Below, one piece after another: positions 1 to 8,358 of a stretch of DNA of 64,000 bases. Within the stretch, counting starts at the first letter, position 1, and the number at the start of each line of letters is the position of its first letter. Both the position numbers and the translations under genes were made by a program. This stretch comes from Bacillus sp. V5-8f (GTDB lineage: Bacteria; Bacillota; Bacilli; Bacillales; DSM-1321). The stretch covers positions 1 through 64,000 of the forward strand of contig NZ_PGUW01000002.1 in the NCBI RefSeq assembly GCF_002863565.1, read 5' to 3'. Under the pieces are notes generated by a model that was not told the origin of the DNA, ran no database searches, and saw nothing but the letters and a program-made list of their open reading frames with translations.

Positions 1-83
1 TTCGCCAAGAGGTCATATCCCAATCCCCCTTTCTGATACTCCTTAACTACCATTAACTTAAATTGTTCACTATATTTAGCCAT
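1..83 (-). CDS. IS3-family transposase OrfA, N-terminal fragment
   Basis: Only the first 27 or so residues are present because the gene runs off the left edge. The start MAKYSEQFKLMVVKEYQKG is characteristic of the helix-turn-helix OrfA protein of IS3-family elements (IS150 group), which with OrfB makes the DDE transposase. The subterminal hairpin of the element sits directly before the start codon, as usual for this group. Whether the full gene is intact cannot be seen. Confidence 0.75.
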   Translation of the reverse strand, partial: MAKYSEQFKLMVVKEYQKGGLGYDLLA

Positions 84-135
84 TAAAAAACACCCCAAAA
101 GTTAGATTTCACTCTAACTTTTGGGGTGCAGTACA
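1..135 (-). mobile_element. End of an IS3-family insertion sequence
   Basis: The left edge of the window holds the 5' end of an insertion sequence read leftward. Its outer end appears to lie near 135, where the minus strand reads TGTACTGCACCCC. Just inside is a near-perfect inverted repeat (stem CACCCCAAAAGTTAGA at 91-106 and its complement at about 113-128), the subterminal hairpin typical of the IS150/IS655 branch of the IS3 family. The transposase start codon follows at 83. The rest of the element lies outside the window, so integrity and target duplication cannot be judged. Confidence 0.75.
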
Positions 136-278
136 AGGTTCAATAGGCTTTTTTGATTTCACCTTTTTAATCAGCTATCAAAAAATAAAAATAGGCAGGA
201 AATTAAGTGGATAAAAGAGAAATGAGTAAGTTATGAGGAAATTGGCTTATTAGATTATAGTAAATTGGAGGGGGAACA

Positions 279-1217
279 ATGCTTGAGCAATTAGAGGTTT
301 CTTGTGTAACTATTGATTTGCCATTCAGATTAAATCATGTCCATTGTTTTGTAGCTAAGGGCGAAAATGGATGGACCATCATGGATGCTGGCTTGAACAA
401 TTCGGTTACCGATACGAGCTGGAAACCCATTTTGGAAAAACATGAAATTAACCATATCATCATTTCTCATTATCATCCTGATCATTACGGTTATGCCGGC
501 AGGCTCCAGGAATTAACAGGCGCTGATGTTTCCATGACTGAAACCGATAAAAACACGGCACTTGTTTTGTGGGGAAAAGGCTTTAGCGATTCTTTAAGGA
601 AAAACTACTACAAATGTGGGATTCCAACTGATATGGCAGATTCTATGGCTGGAAATGAAGCGGGTTTTATTTCCCAAGTATCCCCGCATCCAAGAGTAAG
701 CAATTATCTTAAGAATGGCGATAAGATATTATTCGGAAAATATGAATATGAGGTGTTAGACGCGCCAGGGCATTCCAATGGGCTGATTTGTCTGTTTAAC
801 CGGGAAAAACGGGTTTTATTTTCCACTGATCATATTTTGCCTAAAATTACACCCAATATTTCTTATCATTTCCATGGGGAGAAAAACCCGTTAAACAAGT
901 TTCTGCAGTCACTGGACAAATTTAAACGGCTTGAAGCGGAATATGTCATTCCTTCACATGGAAAGCCTTTTACAAACGCAAATGCCAGAATTAACGAAAT
1001 CATCGATCATCATGAAGAAAGACTATCAAAACTACATGAAATCCTCCGCACACCCACGACTGTTTATGAAGCATGCCAAAATCTTTTCGGCAAAGCATTT
1101 AATCCACATGAAATGAGATTTGCAATAGGTGAAACCATCGCACACCTTGAATATTTATTGAAAAAAGGCGAGTGCGAAAAAGAAGAGCTTCAAGGTACAT
1201 ACATATATAGAAGGTAA
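279..1217 (+). CDS. MBL-fold metallo-hydrolase
   Basis: A 312-residue metallo-beta-lactamase-fold hydrolase, probably cytosolic and binuclear-zinc dependent. The signature HYHPDH (H-x-H-x-D-H) lies near residue 67; later metal ligands are in the APGHSNG segment, the STDH segment and the PSHGKP segment near the C-terminal third. There is no signal peptide. Length and motif order fit the broad group of lactonases, thioesterases and glyoxalase-II-like enzymes. A strong GGAGGGGG ribosome-binding site precedes the ATG. It stands alone between the IS end and a terminator, next to a catabolic island, so hydrolysis of a thioester or lactone intermediate is possible, but the substrate is unknown. Confidence 0.85.
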   Translation: MLEQLEVSCVTIDLPFRLNHVHCFVAKGENGWTIMDAGLNNSVTDTSWKPILEKHEINHIIISHYHPDHYGYAGRLQELTGADVSMTETDKNTALVLWGKGFSDSLRKNYYKCGIPTDMADSMAGNEAGFISQVSPHPRVSNYLKNGDKILFGKYEYEVLDAPGHSNGLICLFNREKRVLFSTDHILPKITPNISYHFHGEKNPLNKFLQSLDKFKRLEAEYVIPSHGKPFTNANARINEIIDHHEERLSKLHEILRTPTTVYEACQNLFGKAFNPHEMRFAIGETIAHLEYLLKKGECEKEELQGTYIYRR

Positions 1218-1265
1218 AGTTTGCCTCATCTAGTGTCCTAAAATAGCACCCTTGCTATAAAAGCA

Positions 1266-1306
1266 AAGCCCAAGAACGTTGTTGAATCAGCATTCTTGGG
1301 TTTTAA
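1266..1306 (+). terminator. Rho-independent terminator after the MBL gene
   Basis: The stem CCCAAGAA (1269-1276) pairs with TTCTTGGG (1293-1300) across a 16-base loop and is followed by TTTTAATTT. It lies 50 bases after the MBL stop codon and ends that transcript. Confidence 0.75.
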
Positions 1307-1572
1307 TTTGGTGTGCAAGTACTAAAAAACCGTCTTTTTAGACAACCATTTATTATCTGAAATTCAACGAAAAAAACAGGATTCCAAAAAAAACAAAAGA
1401 ACTAATATTTAAAAGCTAAAAAGCATAAATTTAAAACCGGCCAGGAAACGCATCAAATAGTATTAAAATAATAAGAAAATTAGAAAAATAAGAAAAAAAC
1501 AAAGGTCACAAAACAAGAAAATGAAACTGCTGCTCAAATTTTTTTATTATGATGCAGATAGGAGGAGAATCA
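1307..1572. other. A-rich intergenic leader
   Basis: This is the rest of the 355-base gap before the response regulator. It is strongly A-rich with poly-A runs. I see no ORF, repeat or clear promoter pair in it; the promoter of the following gene must lie here. Confidence 0.4.
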
Positions 1573-2346
1573 TTGGCTGAGTTGCTAATCGTTGATAACG
1601 ATCTGATGGCAAGGAAAGAGATATGTTCCATCGTTCAGGAAAGTAAGTATCATTTTCTATCCGTTTATGAATCGAGTACTGTACAAAGAGGATTGCTACT
1701 CCTCAAGCAGAGCCAGCCAAGCGCACTTATCATTGATTTGTCTTTACCTGATATGGATGGCATTCAATTTGGAAGAACGGCCCTGCAATTGTACCCTACT
1801 TTACCGATTATCGTAGTTACTCAGCTGAAAATGTTCGAACTAGTTCAACAATCAATGAATTCTGGCTTTGCTTCCTTTTTACTAAAGCCGCTTTCTAAAA
1901 ACGAGCTAATTGAAACTTTTGACAGGGTGCTTGCCCCGGAAATCAGTTCCCAGGTCCATTATGGAATCAATAATGCGTCAGGTGAGTTTATAACGGACTT
2001 AAAAAATCCAATTGAGAGTGCTATCCAATATATTCAACTGAACTATGGAGATGCCTTAACTTTAAAGGATATATCCAACAAGGTTTACCTGAGCCCCTCC
2101 TATTTCAGCAGGCTGTTTAAAGAAGAAACAGGAATGACTTTTGTAGAATATGTAACGTTTGTAAGGGTTCAGAAAGCAAAAGGGATGCTTCGCTTATCTT
2201 CTTTGCCGATTGAAGTGATTGCTAATAACACAGGATTTGCAAATTCAAGTTATTTTGCAACCGCTTTCAAGAAGCTGGTAGGAAAAACACCTACGGAATA
2301 TCGGGAGCAATTTCTTTGGGAACCAGGGATTACTGTAACTAGCTAG
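1573..2346 (+). CDS. Response regulator with AraC-type DNA-binding domain
   Basis: A two-domain regulator of about 257 residues. The N-terminal half is a CheY-like receiver: an acidic pocket in LLIVDND, the phospho-acceptor Asp in IIDLSLPDMDG and the conserved Lys in LLKPLS. The C-terminal hundred residues carry two AraC-family helix-turn-helices, including LKDISNKVYLSPSYFSRLFK and the following TGFANSSYFATAFKK. I choose TTG at 1573 because GGAGGAG lies five bases upstream; an ATG at 1549 lies upstream of that site. No histidine kinase is present in the window, so it is an orphan here. It ends 15 bases before xdhC and may control the molybdenum hydroxylase operon. Confidence 0.87.
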   Translation: MAELLIVDNDLMARKEICSIVQESKYHFLSVYESSTVQRGLLLLKQSQPSALIIDLSLPDMDGIQFGRTALQLYPTLPIIVVTQLKMFELVQQSMNSGFASFLLKPLSKNELIETFDRVLAPEISSQVHYGINNASGEFITDLKNPIESAIQYIQLNYGDALTLKDISNKVYLSPSYFSRLFKEETGMTFVEYVTFVRVQKAKGMLRLSSLPIEVIANNTGFANSSYFATAFKKLVGKTPTEYREQFLWEPGITVTS

Positions 2347-2361
2347 ACGGGAGGTGAACAG

Positions 2362-3483
2362 ATGATAGCCATTTACCAGGAAATGCAGAGATGCAAATGT
2401 AATGGTCTTAAAGGAGTTATCGGGACAATCCTTTCAACAGAAGGATCAACTTATCAAAAAGCAGGTGCCAAATGCTTTATCAGTGAAGATGGGCTTTTAA
2501 CAGGTCTACTGAGCGGAGGCTGTGTAGAAGGGGATTTGAAAGAATATGTCCATGAAATCATAGCCACAGGTTTTCCTAGGATTGTCCATTATGATTTTCA
2601 AGACGAAGGGGATATAGTTTGGGGATTAGGCTTAGGCTGCAACGGTAAAATGAATATTTTCCTTGAACCTTATCTACCTGATCAAAATTGTGGAAAACCA
2701 ACTATCATTGATACCTTTTTTTCTGCGGTTCAAATGAAACCCGTGCATAGAATTACCATAGTAGATAGCCTTGATACTTCTTTATTGGGAACCACCTGGC
2801 TGGTTGATCCTGCATCAAAAGATATCCCCGACATTCGTTTTAACGAAATCTTACATGATTATCTAGTAAAAAGACATACGAAAAAGAATGGCCTTTCCTT
2901 TATTGGGGGCAATCTGAATCTGTTAGTCTTCTACGAGTATACTACACCACCCCCTCATCTTATCATCTACGGTGCCGGCCCTGATGCCATGCCATTAGTA
3001 CGAATGGCCAAACTGTTACATTGGCAAATTACCGTGCTGGACTATAGAACATCCTTTGCATCCAAGCAAAATTTCCCGGATGCAGATGATATCATTGTCT
3101 ATCCAGCTGGTAAGGTACCTGAAATCACAATCAATCAGAATTCTTACATCATTTTAATGACACATAACTTTATTCAAGATCAAATGATTTTAGAGGACGT
3201 TCTAAAAATGGATCCGGCTTATTTGGGGGTCTTGGGTCCGAGAAAAAGAACAGATGAGTTAATCCGAACAAGTCAGCTTCTCAGTGGAAATCCTAAGCTA
3301 TATCAAATTCATACTCCGATCGGCTTGGATCTGGGTTCGAAAACACCTGAAGAAATCGCACTGAGTATCTTAGCCGAAATTATGGTTACGTATCGTGGTG
3401 GAACTGCCTCCAGACTAACCGAGGTAAAAGGGGACACTTCTTTCTGTTTGCAGAAGGAGCGTGAAGCTATATTGAACCAATGA
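2362..3483 (+). CDS. XdhC/CoxI-family molybdenum cofactor maturation protein
   Basis: A 373-residue XdhC-family protein, which in related systems binds sulfurated molybdenum cofactor and delivers it to xanthine dehydrogenase-type enzymes. The N-terminal XdhC/CoxI domain shows GSTYQKAGAK and the LLSGGCVEGDL motif. A C-terminal Rossmann domain begins at HLIIYGAGPDA and includes LGPRKR. It resembles PucA of Bacillus subtilis in size and layout. The stop overlaps the mocA-like start by four bases (ATGA), indicating translational coupling. It is the first gene of the Mo hydroxylase operon and implies that the enzyme needs a terminal sulfido ligand on molybdenum. Confidence 0.9.
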   Translation: MIAIYQEMQRCKCNGLKGVIGTILSTEGSTYQKAGAKCFISEDGLLTGLLSGGCVEGDLKEYVHEIIATGFPRIVHYDFQDEGDIVWGLGLGCNGKMNIFLEPYLPDQNCGKPTIIDTFFSAVQMKPVHRITIVDSLDTSLLGTTWLVDPASKDIPDIRFNEILHDYLVKRHTKKNGLSFIGGNLNLLVFYEYTTPPPHLIIYGAGPDAMPLVRMAKLLHWQITVLDYRTSFASKQNFPDADDIIVYPAGKVPEITINQNSYIILMTHNFIQDQMILEDVLKMDPAYLGVLGPRKRTDELIRTSQLLSGNPKLYQIHTPIGLDLGSKTPEEIALSILAEIMVTYRGGTASRLTEVKGDTSFCLQKEREAILNQ

Positions 3484-4085
3484 ATAGAAAGGTCTGGGGA
3501 ATCATTCTTGCCGCTGGGAATTCCAGGCGTATGGGGAAGGCTAAACTGTTGCTACCATATAAAGGTAAATCCATCATAAGGCATGTGGTGGAACAGAGCT
3601 TAACTTCGAAATTAGCCGGGATAACGGTGGTAGTTAATCCAGGCATTCCGGAGCTAAAAACGGAAGCCTCTGTCCCTGGCGTAGACAAAGTTATGTTGAA
3701 TGAAAAAGCGGGCCAGGGTATGTCCACTTCCATACAAACAGGTTTACTTTCTGTGCCTGCCAATGTTTCGGCGGTCATGATGCTGTTAGGCGACATGCCA
3801 TTAATTACATCTTTGGAAATCAATAAAGTCATTGAAGATTACTGCAAGCAAACAACATTTCCATGTATCGTCCAATCAAGCTATAAAAATCAAAATGGGC
3901 ACCCGGTTTTATTTGACAGAAATTTGTTCTCTGAACTGTACAAAGTTACAGGTGATGAAGGAGGCAGATCAATAATTAAAACCTATAAACACCTTGTTTA
4001 TTATTCATATATGGAAAAAGAAATGGCTTCAGATATTGATACTCAATTAGATTATGAAAAATTACTTCGGGAGGAGAGAGGATGA
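3480..4085 (+). CDS. MocA/MobA-like molybdopterin nucleotidyltransferase
   Basis: A 201-residue nucleotidyltransferase similar to MocA and B. subtilis PucB, expected to attach CMP to molybdopterin to form the dinucleotide cofactor of xanthine dehydrogenase-family enzymes. The N-terminus has the signature LAAGNSRRMGKAKLLLPY, which binds the nucleotide, and a metal-binding LLGDMPLI follows near residue 100; NGHPVLF is also typical. It overlaps both neighbours by four bases, so xdhC, this gene and the large subunit gene are probably translated together. Specificity for CTP rather than GTP is inferred from context. Confidence 0.9.
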   Translation: MNRKVWGIILAAGNSRRMGKAKLLLPYKGKSIIRHVVEQSLTSKLAGITVVVNPGIPELKTEASVPGVDKVMLNEKAGQGMSTSIQTGLLSVPANVSAVMMLLGDMPLITSLEINKVIEDYCKQTTFPCIVQSSYKNQNGHPVLFDRNLFSELYKVTGDEGGRSIIKTYKHLVYYSYMEKEMASDIDTQLDYEKLLREERG

Positions 4086-6496
4086 ATAATGCGATTGGCA
4101 GCTCGGTGGCCCGGGTAGAAGATGCAAGGTTGCTGACAGGACAGGGAAAGTATATAGACGACATTGGTATTCCATCAAATACATCACATGCAGCGATTGT
4201 CCGAAGCACATATCCACATGCCCATATAAAATCCATTGATATTTCGGAAGCTTTGTTGGTCCCTGGTGTTAAAGGCATTATAACCGGCAAAGATATAGAA
4301 CCTTTTTTAAATCCTTTTAGTGTGGGTGTTAGTGCCCCAGTAAAATATTATCCCATAGCAATTGATAAAGTACGCTATGTTGGAGAACCAGTTGCTGTCG
4401 TCATTGCGAAGAATAGATATATAGCTGAAGATGCAGCGGAACTCGTAAAGGTAAAATACGAAATCCTCAAGCCTATAGTTGATATAGAAAAGGCTATGGG
4501 AGAGGATGCACCCATGCTCCATGAAAATGTAGGTTCAAATATAGCAAACCATCGTTCCTTCCATTATGGAGATGTAGAGCAGGCTTTCGCAGAAGCGGAT
4601 CAAGTTATTAAGCATAAGTTCCATTTCCCAAAATATTCAGCCACACCTGTCGAAACCTATGGAATTATTGCTCAATATGAAGATAGTACAGACAAATATA
4701 CCATTCATGCAAACTTTCATGGTCCATTCATCATTCAATCAGTTATGGCAGGAGCTTTAAAAATTCCTAGTAATAGACTTAGGATCATTGTCCCAAAAGA
4801 TATTGGCGGAAGCTACGGAATCAAAGCGGGTACTTTCCCATATATGGTTCTATTAGCCGTAGTAAGCCGGATCCTTCGGTGCACGGTTAAATGGATAGAG
4901 GATAGGCAAGAACATCTGGCTGCAAGCTCCAGCGGCACAGATAGGATCACTTATATTGAGGCCGCTGTGAAAGAAGATGGAAAAGTTTTGGGGCTTAAAA
5001 TGAAAATGATCGATAACGTTGGTGCATATATCCGTGCCCCTGAACCTGCCTGCCTTTACCGTACACATGCGAACACTACTGGGGCCTATGATGTCCCGAA
5101 CCTACAGATTGATGGATACGTTGTGATGACAAATAAATTGCCTACAGGATTGATCAGAGGATACGGTGGACAGGAGCTTTATTTTCCTTTGGAACGGATC
5201 ATGCAGATGATTGCGTTCAAACTGGATTTAGATCCAGCAGAAGTAATTGAAAAGAACTTAATTCGATCCGAACAATTTCCTTATCGGACCGCATCAGGGG
5301 GAATCTATGACAGCGGGAATTATGAGAAAGCATTTCAACTTGCATTAGATACAGGACAGTATAAGGAATTCAGGTTGAAGCAGGCGAAAGCGAGAAAACA
5401 GGGAAAGATTTTCGGTGTCGGGCTTGCCTGCATCGTAGAACCGTCCGGATCGAACATGGGCTATATCACCATTGCTCTAACCCCTGAAGAAAGGGCAGCT
5501 TCCTTGCCAAAATCCGGTTGTACAGAAGCAGCAACTGTTTCAATGGATCCAATGGGCTATGTAAATGTCCGGATCAGTACGGCTCCAACAGGCCAAGGCC
5601 ACGAAACGGTCGCAGCCCAAATAGTAGCGGATGTACTTCAGATTCCAACCGATCAAATTAATGTAGTGGCTGAACTTGATACATCTACCAGTCCATGGTC
5701 CATTGCTTCGGGAAGCTATTCCAGCCGGTTTGCATCATTGGGTTCAAGTGCCGTTTATCTGGCAGCCCAAAAGGTGAAGAAAAAAATATTACACATTGGG
5801 GCACATCACCTGAACGTACCGGAAGAGGACCTATTTTTGGAGAATGGGACCATCAATTCAAGTAAAGATGCGTCCATAAAATGGCCATTAAAGAGAGCTG
5901 CGGGTTCCGCCCATTGGAATCCATTATCGCTTCCGGATGGAATGGAGCCTGGAATATATGAAACCTATTATTACACGGCTAAAATAGCTGAACCACCGGA
6001 TGAGAATGATTTGATTAATTCCTCTATCACCTATGGTTTTGTAGCAGATATGGTAACGGTTGAAATCGATCCGGACACTGGAGAAGTAAATATCCTTGAC
6101 TATGTGACGATCCATGATGCCGGCAAATTGTTGAATCCCATGATTGTGGATGGGCAAATATTCGGCGGGCTAGTCCATGGACTTGGCGGAGCATTATACG
6201 AAGAGCTAGCCTATGACGAAAAGGGCCAATTCCTGACAGGTTCGTTTATGGATTACCTCTGTCCGACTGCGCCGGAAATTCCGAACATAACGATTAAACA
6301 TATTGAAACCCCTTCTCCGGTTACTCCTCTTGGAGCAAAGGGACTTGGTGAAGGAAATACCATGAGTGCACCCGTAGCGATTGCAAATGCAGTAAGTGAC
6401 GCATTAAAACCATACGGGGTCACCATAGATACTTTGCCTTTAAGCCCAAATAAGATATGGACTTTACTTTCTGAACAAAAAGTGACCAACACTTAA
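4082..6496 (+). CDS. Molybdopterin-binding large subunit, xanthine dehydrogenase/CoxL family
   Basis: An 804-residue catalytic subunit of a molybdenum hydroxylase, which inserts water-derived oxygen into a C-H bond and passes electrons to the partner FAD and 2Fe-2S subunits. Visible cofactor motifs are GGSYGIKAG, the PTGQGHE loop and the C-terminal GAKGLGEG, whose Glu757 matches the catalytic base of the family. The active-site loop near 359-364 reads RGYGGQ, not the AYxCSFR of true (form I) CO dehydrogenase, so CO oxidation is unlikely. The large subunit is encoded before the small ones, unlike the common cox order M-S-L. Neighbouring CoA ligase and crotonase suggest an organic acid or N-heterocycle substrate; which one cannot be read. 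Confidence 0.9.
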   Translation: MNNAIGSSVARVEDARLLTGQGKYIDDIGIPSNTSHAAIVRSTYPHAHIKSIDISEALLVPGVKGIITGKDIEPFLNPFSVGVSAPVKYYPIAIDKVRYVGEPVAVVIAKNRYIAEDAAELVKVKYEILKPIVDIEKAMGEDAPMLHENVGSNIANHRSFHYGDVEQAFAEADQVIKHKFHFPKYSATPVETYGIIAQYEDSTDKYTIHANFHGPFIIQSVMAGALKIPSNRLRIIVPKDIGGSYGIKAGTFPYMVLLAVVSRILRCTVKWIEDRQEHLAASSSGTDRITYIEAAVKEDGKVLGLKMKMIDNVGAYIRAPEPACLYRTHANTTGAYDVPNLQIDGYVVMTNKLPTGLIRGYGGQELYFPLERIMQMIAFKLDLDPAEVIEKNLIRSEQFPYRTASGGIYDSGNYEKAFQLALDTGQYKEFRLKQAKARKQGKIFGVGLACIVEPSGSNMGYITIALTPEERAASLPKSGCTEAATVSMDPMGYVNVRISTAPTGQGHETVAAQIVADVLQIPTDQINVVAELDTSTSPWSIASGSYSSRFASLGSSAVYLAAQKVKKKILHIGAHHLNVPEEDLFLENGTINSSKDASIKWPLKRAAGSAHWNPLSLPDGMEPGIYETYYYTAKIAEPPDENDLINSSITYGFVADMVTVEIDPDTGEVNILDYVTIHDAGKLLNPMIVDGQIFGGLVHGLGGALYEELAYDEKGQFLTGSFMDYLCPTAPEIPNITIKHIETPSPVTPLGAKGLGEGNTMSAPVAIANAVSDALKPYGVTIDTLPLSPNKIWTLLSEQKVTNT

Positions 6497-6511
6497 AAGA
6501 GGTGACAGGAT

Positions 6512-6967
6512 ATGAATGGACAGGGAACTTTGAAATTGGACGCCGGTATCGAAAGATCTTGGCAGGTTTTGCTTGACCCGAACGTATTGGAAAGATGCAT
6601 CATGGGTTGCAAAAAGCTCGAATTAGAATCTCAGCATAAGTACAATGCCGAGCTCTCAATCGGGATTGCAGCTGTGAAAGGAAAATATGAATCTACCATT
6701 GAGATTGCAGATATTGAGAAACCGAAGCATTACAAGCTGATCGTTAAGGGGGAAGGCGGACCTGGAAATGTTGAAGCTACCGGACTTATCGATCTTAGTC
6801 CATTAGATGAAAATACCACTGAACTAGCCTATACATACGAGGCTGAAGTGGGAGGGAAAGTTGCAATGATAGGCCAGCGGATGTTAGGAGGCGTGGCCAA
6901 ATTGATCATACAGGATTTTTTTAAAAAGCTAGCTAAAGAGTTAAAAAAAATTGAATCTAGCGCATAA
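6512..6967 (+). CDS. CoxG-like SRPBCC-family protein
   Basis: A 151-residue protein of the CoxG/SRPBCC (START-like) fold, encoded between the large and FAD subunit genes. The family hallmarks seen are the early SWQVLLDPNVLERCIMGCK segment, the GEGGPGNVEATG strand and the amphipathic C-terminal helix. CoxG is known in carboxydotrophs to help recruit the enzyme to the membrane; here a role in assembly or membrane docking of the Mo hydroxylase is inferred. It lies 15 bases after the large subunit gene with its own GAGGTGA ribosome-binding site. Confidence 0.85.
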   Translation: MNGQGTLKLDAGIERSWQVLLDPNVLERCIMGCKKLELESQHKYNAELSIGIAAVKGKYESTIEIADIEKPKHYKLIVKGEGGPGNVEATGLIDLSPLDENTTELAYTYEAEVGGKVAMIGQRMLGGVAKLIIQDFFKKLAKELKKIESSA

Positions 6968-6985
6968 CGCAAGAAGGGGGAAGAC

Positions 6986-7855
6986 ATGAAACCAGCAAAA
7001 TTTGATTATCATTGTCCCAAAACAGTTGAATCTGCCCTTTCTCTGCTAGAAGAATCAGGGTTTGATGGAAAAATAATTGCGGGCGGGCAAAGTCTTGTTC
7101 CCATTATGAACATGAGACTCTCGACTCCTGATTGTCTAATAGATATCAATCGTTTAACGGATCTTGATTTTATAGAATTTGATAACGAAAAGGTCAAGAT
7201 CGGCACATTAACCCGTCAAAGCCGTGTTGAAACCTCCTCTATCATAAAGGACAAAGTTGGATTAATGAGTGAAGCGTTGCCATTCATTGGCCATGTCCAG
7301 ACAAGAAATAGGGGCACCTTTGGCGGAAGTCTTGTCCACGCTGATCCAAGTGCAGAAATACCCCTATCACTAATTGCTACGGGAGGTTCTTTACTGATTG
7401 CCTCGAAAGAAGAGACAAGGGTATTGCCGGTAGAAGATTTTTTTGTAACCTATTTAACAACAGATATTTTACCCACTGAACTCTTGACGGAAGTCCATAT
7501 CCCTATTTGGGAGGGGAGGACTGGGTATTCTTTTCAGGAAATATCAAGGAGACACGGTGATTTCGCCTTGGTTGCGTCTGCCTGCCAGTTATCCTTGGAC
7601 GAAAACGATAGAATATCCTACGTTAGGCTTGCACTTGGTGGAGTTGAGGCCGTTCCGCTCCTAGTGGATGACGCAAATCAAATCATGACAGGGGAGAAGC
7701 TGTCAGATTCTTTACTTAATAAGGTAGTTGAAATTGTGGCAGCGTCGGTTGATCCTGAGTCTGATTTGCATGCTTCTGCAGATTATCGGCGCCACTTAGC
7801 GACCGTATTAACAAAACGAACCCTGCAATCAGCTTACGCAAAGGCAAGGAGGTGA
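6986..7855 (+). CDS. FAD-binding medium subunit of molybdenum hydroxylase
   Basis: A 289-residue CoxM/XdhB-type flavoprotein subunit that takes electrons from the iron-sulfur subunit. FAD-binding motifs are clear: IAGGQSLVPIMNMR near residue 31 and TRNRGTFGGSLVHADPSAE near 107-125. The C-terminal CO dehydrogenase flavoprotein domain follows (LALGGVEAVPLLV and the ending segment). Length is normal for the family. Its TGA stop lies inside the ribosome-binding site of the next gene, so the two are translationally coupled. Confidence 0.92.
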   Translation: MKPAKFDYHCPKTVESALSLLEESGFDGKIIAGGQSLVPIMNMRLSTPDCLIDINRLTDLDFIEFDNEKVKIGTLTRQSRVETSSIIKDKVGLMSEALPFIGHVQTRNRGTFGGSLVHADPSAEIPLSLIATGGSLLIASKEETRVLPVEDFFVTYLTTDILPTELLTEVHIPIWEGRTGYSFQEISRRHGDFALVASACQLSLDENDRISYVRLALGGVEAVPLLVDDANQIMTGEKLSDSLLNKVVEIVAASVDPESDLHASADYRRHLATVLTKRTLQSAYAKARR

Positions 7856-7860
7856 ACAGA

Positions 7861-8343
7861 TTGGGAACGCATCATATAAGAGTTAGAATCAATGGGAGGG
7901 CATTCCTGGAAGAAGTGGAACCACGTATGCTTTTAAGTGATTTCATCCGCGAAAAATGTGGACTTACAGGAACCCATATAGGGTGTGAGCATGGTGTGTG
8001 CGGTTCATGCACTGTCATTGTTGATGGGGCGGCTGTCCGAAGCTGTTTAATGTTTGCGGTACAGGCAGAAGGTCTTGAAATCCAGACAGTGGAAGGCCTG
8101 AGTCAAAACGGTGAGCTTAATCCGCTCCAGCAAAATTTTAAGGAGTGCCATGGATTGCAATGCGGCTTTTGTACCCCTGGAATTTTAATGTCAACTACAG
8201 ACTATTTGTCCAAAAATCAAAATCCTTCCACCAAAGAATTGAAAGAGATGTTATCTGGTCACCTGTGCAGGTGTACAGGGTATGACGGCATTTTAAAAGC
8301 TATTGAAAAAACCGTTGAAGAAAATATAGAGAAAATCTCGTAG
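7861..8343 (+). CDS. 2Fe-2S small subunit of molybdenum hydroxylase
   Basis: A 160-residue CoxS/XdhC-type iron-sulfur subunit with two 2Fe-2S clusters. The plant-ferredoxin-like cluster ligands are in CEHGVCGSC with a further Cys in VRSCLM; the second cluster uses CGFCTPG and CRCTG. I start it at TTG 7861 because AAGGAGGTGA lies directly upstream with eight-base spacing; a GTG at 7852 falls inside that site and would not be usable. The gene completes the three-subunit enzyme and is followed 15 bases later by the ligase. Confidence 0.92.
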   Translation: MGTHHIRVRINGRAFLEEVEPRMLLSDFIREKCGLTGTHIGCEHGVCGSCTVIVDGAAVRSCLMFAVQAEGLEIQTVEGLSQNGELNPLQQNFKECHGLQCGFCTPGILMSTTDYLSKNQNPSTKELKEMLSGHLCRCTGYDGILKAIEKTVEENIEKIS

Positions 8344-8358
8344 AAGGGAGTTGAATCT

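Noticed and set aside
4082-8343. Aerobic carbon monoxide dehydrogenase
   Set aside because: The AYxCSFR active-site loop is absent and the operon contains a CoA ligase and crotonase; only the general family is shared.
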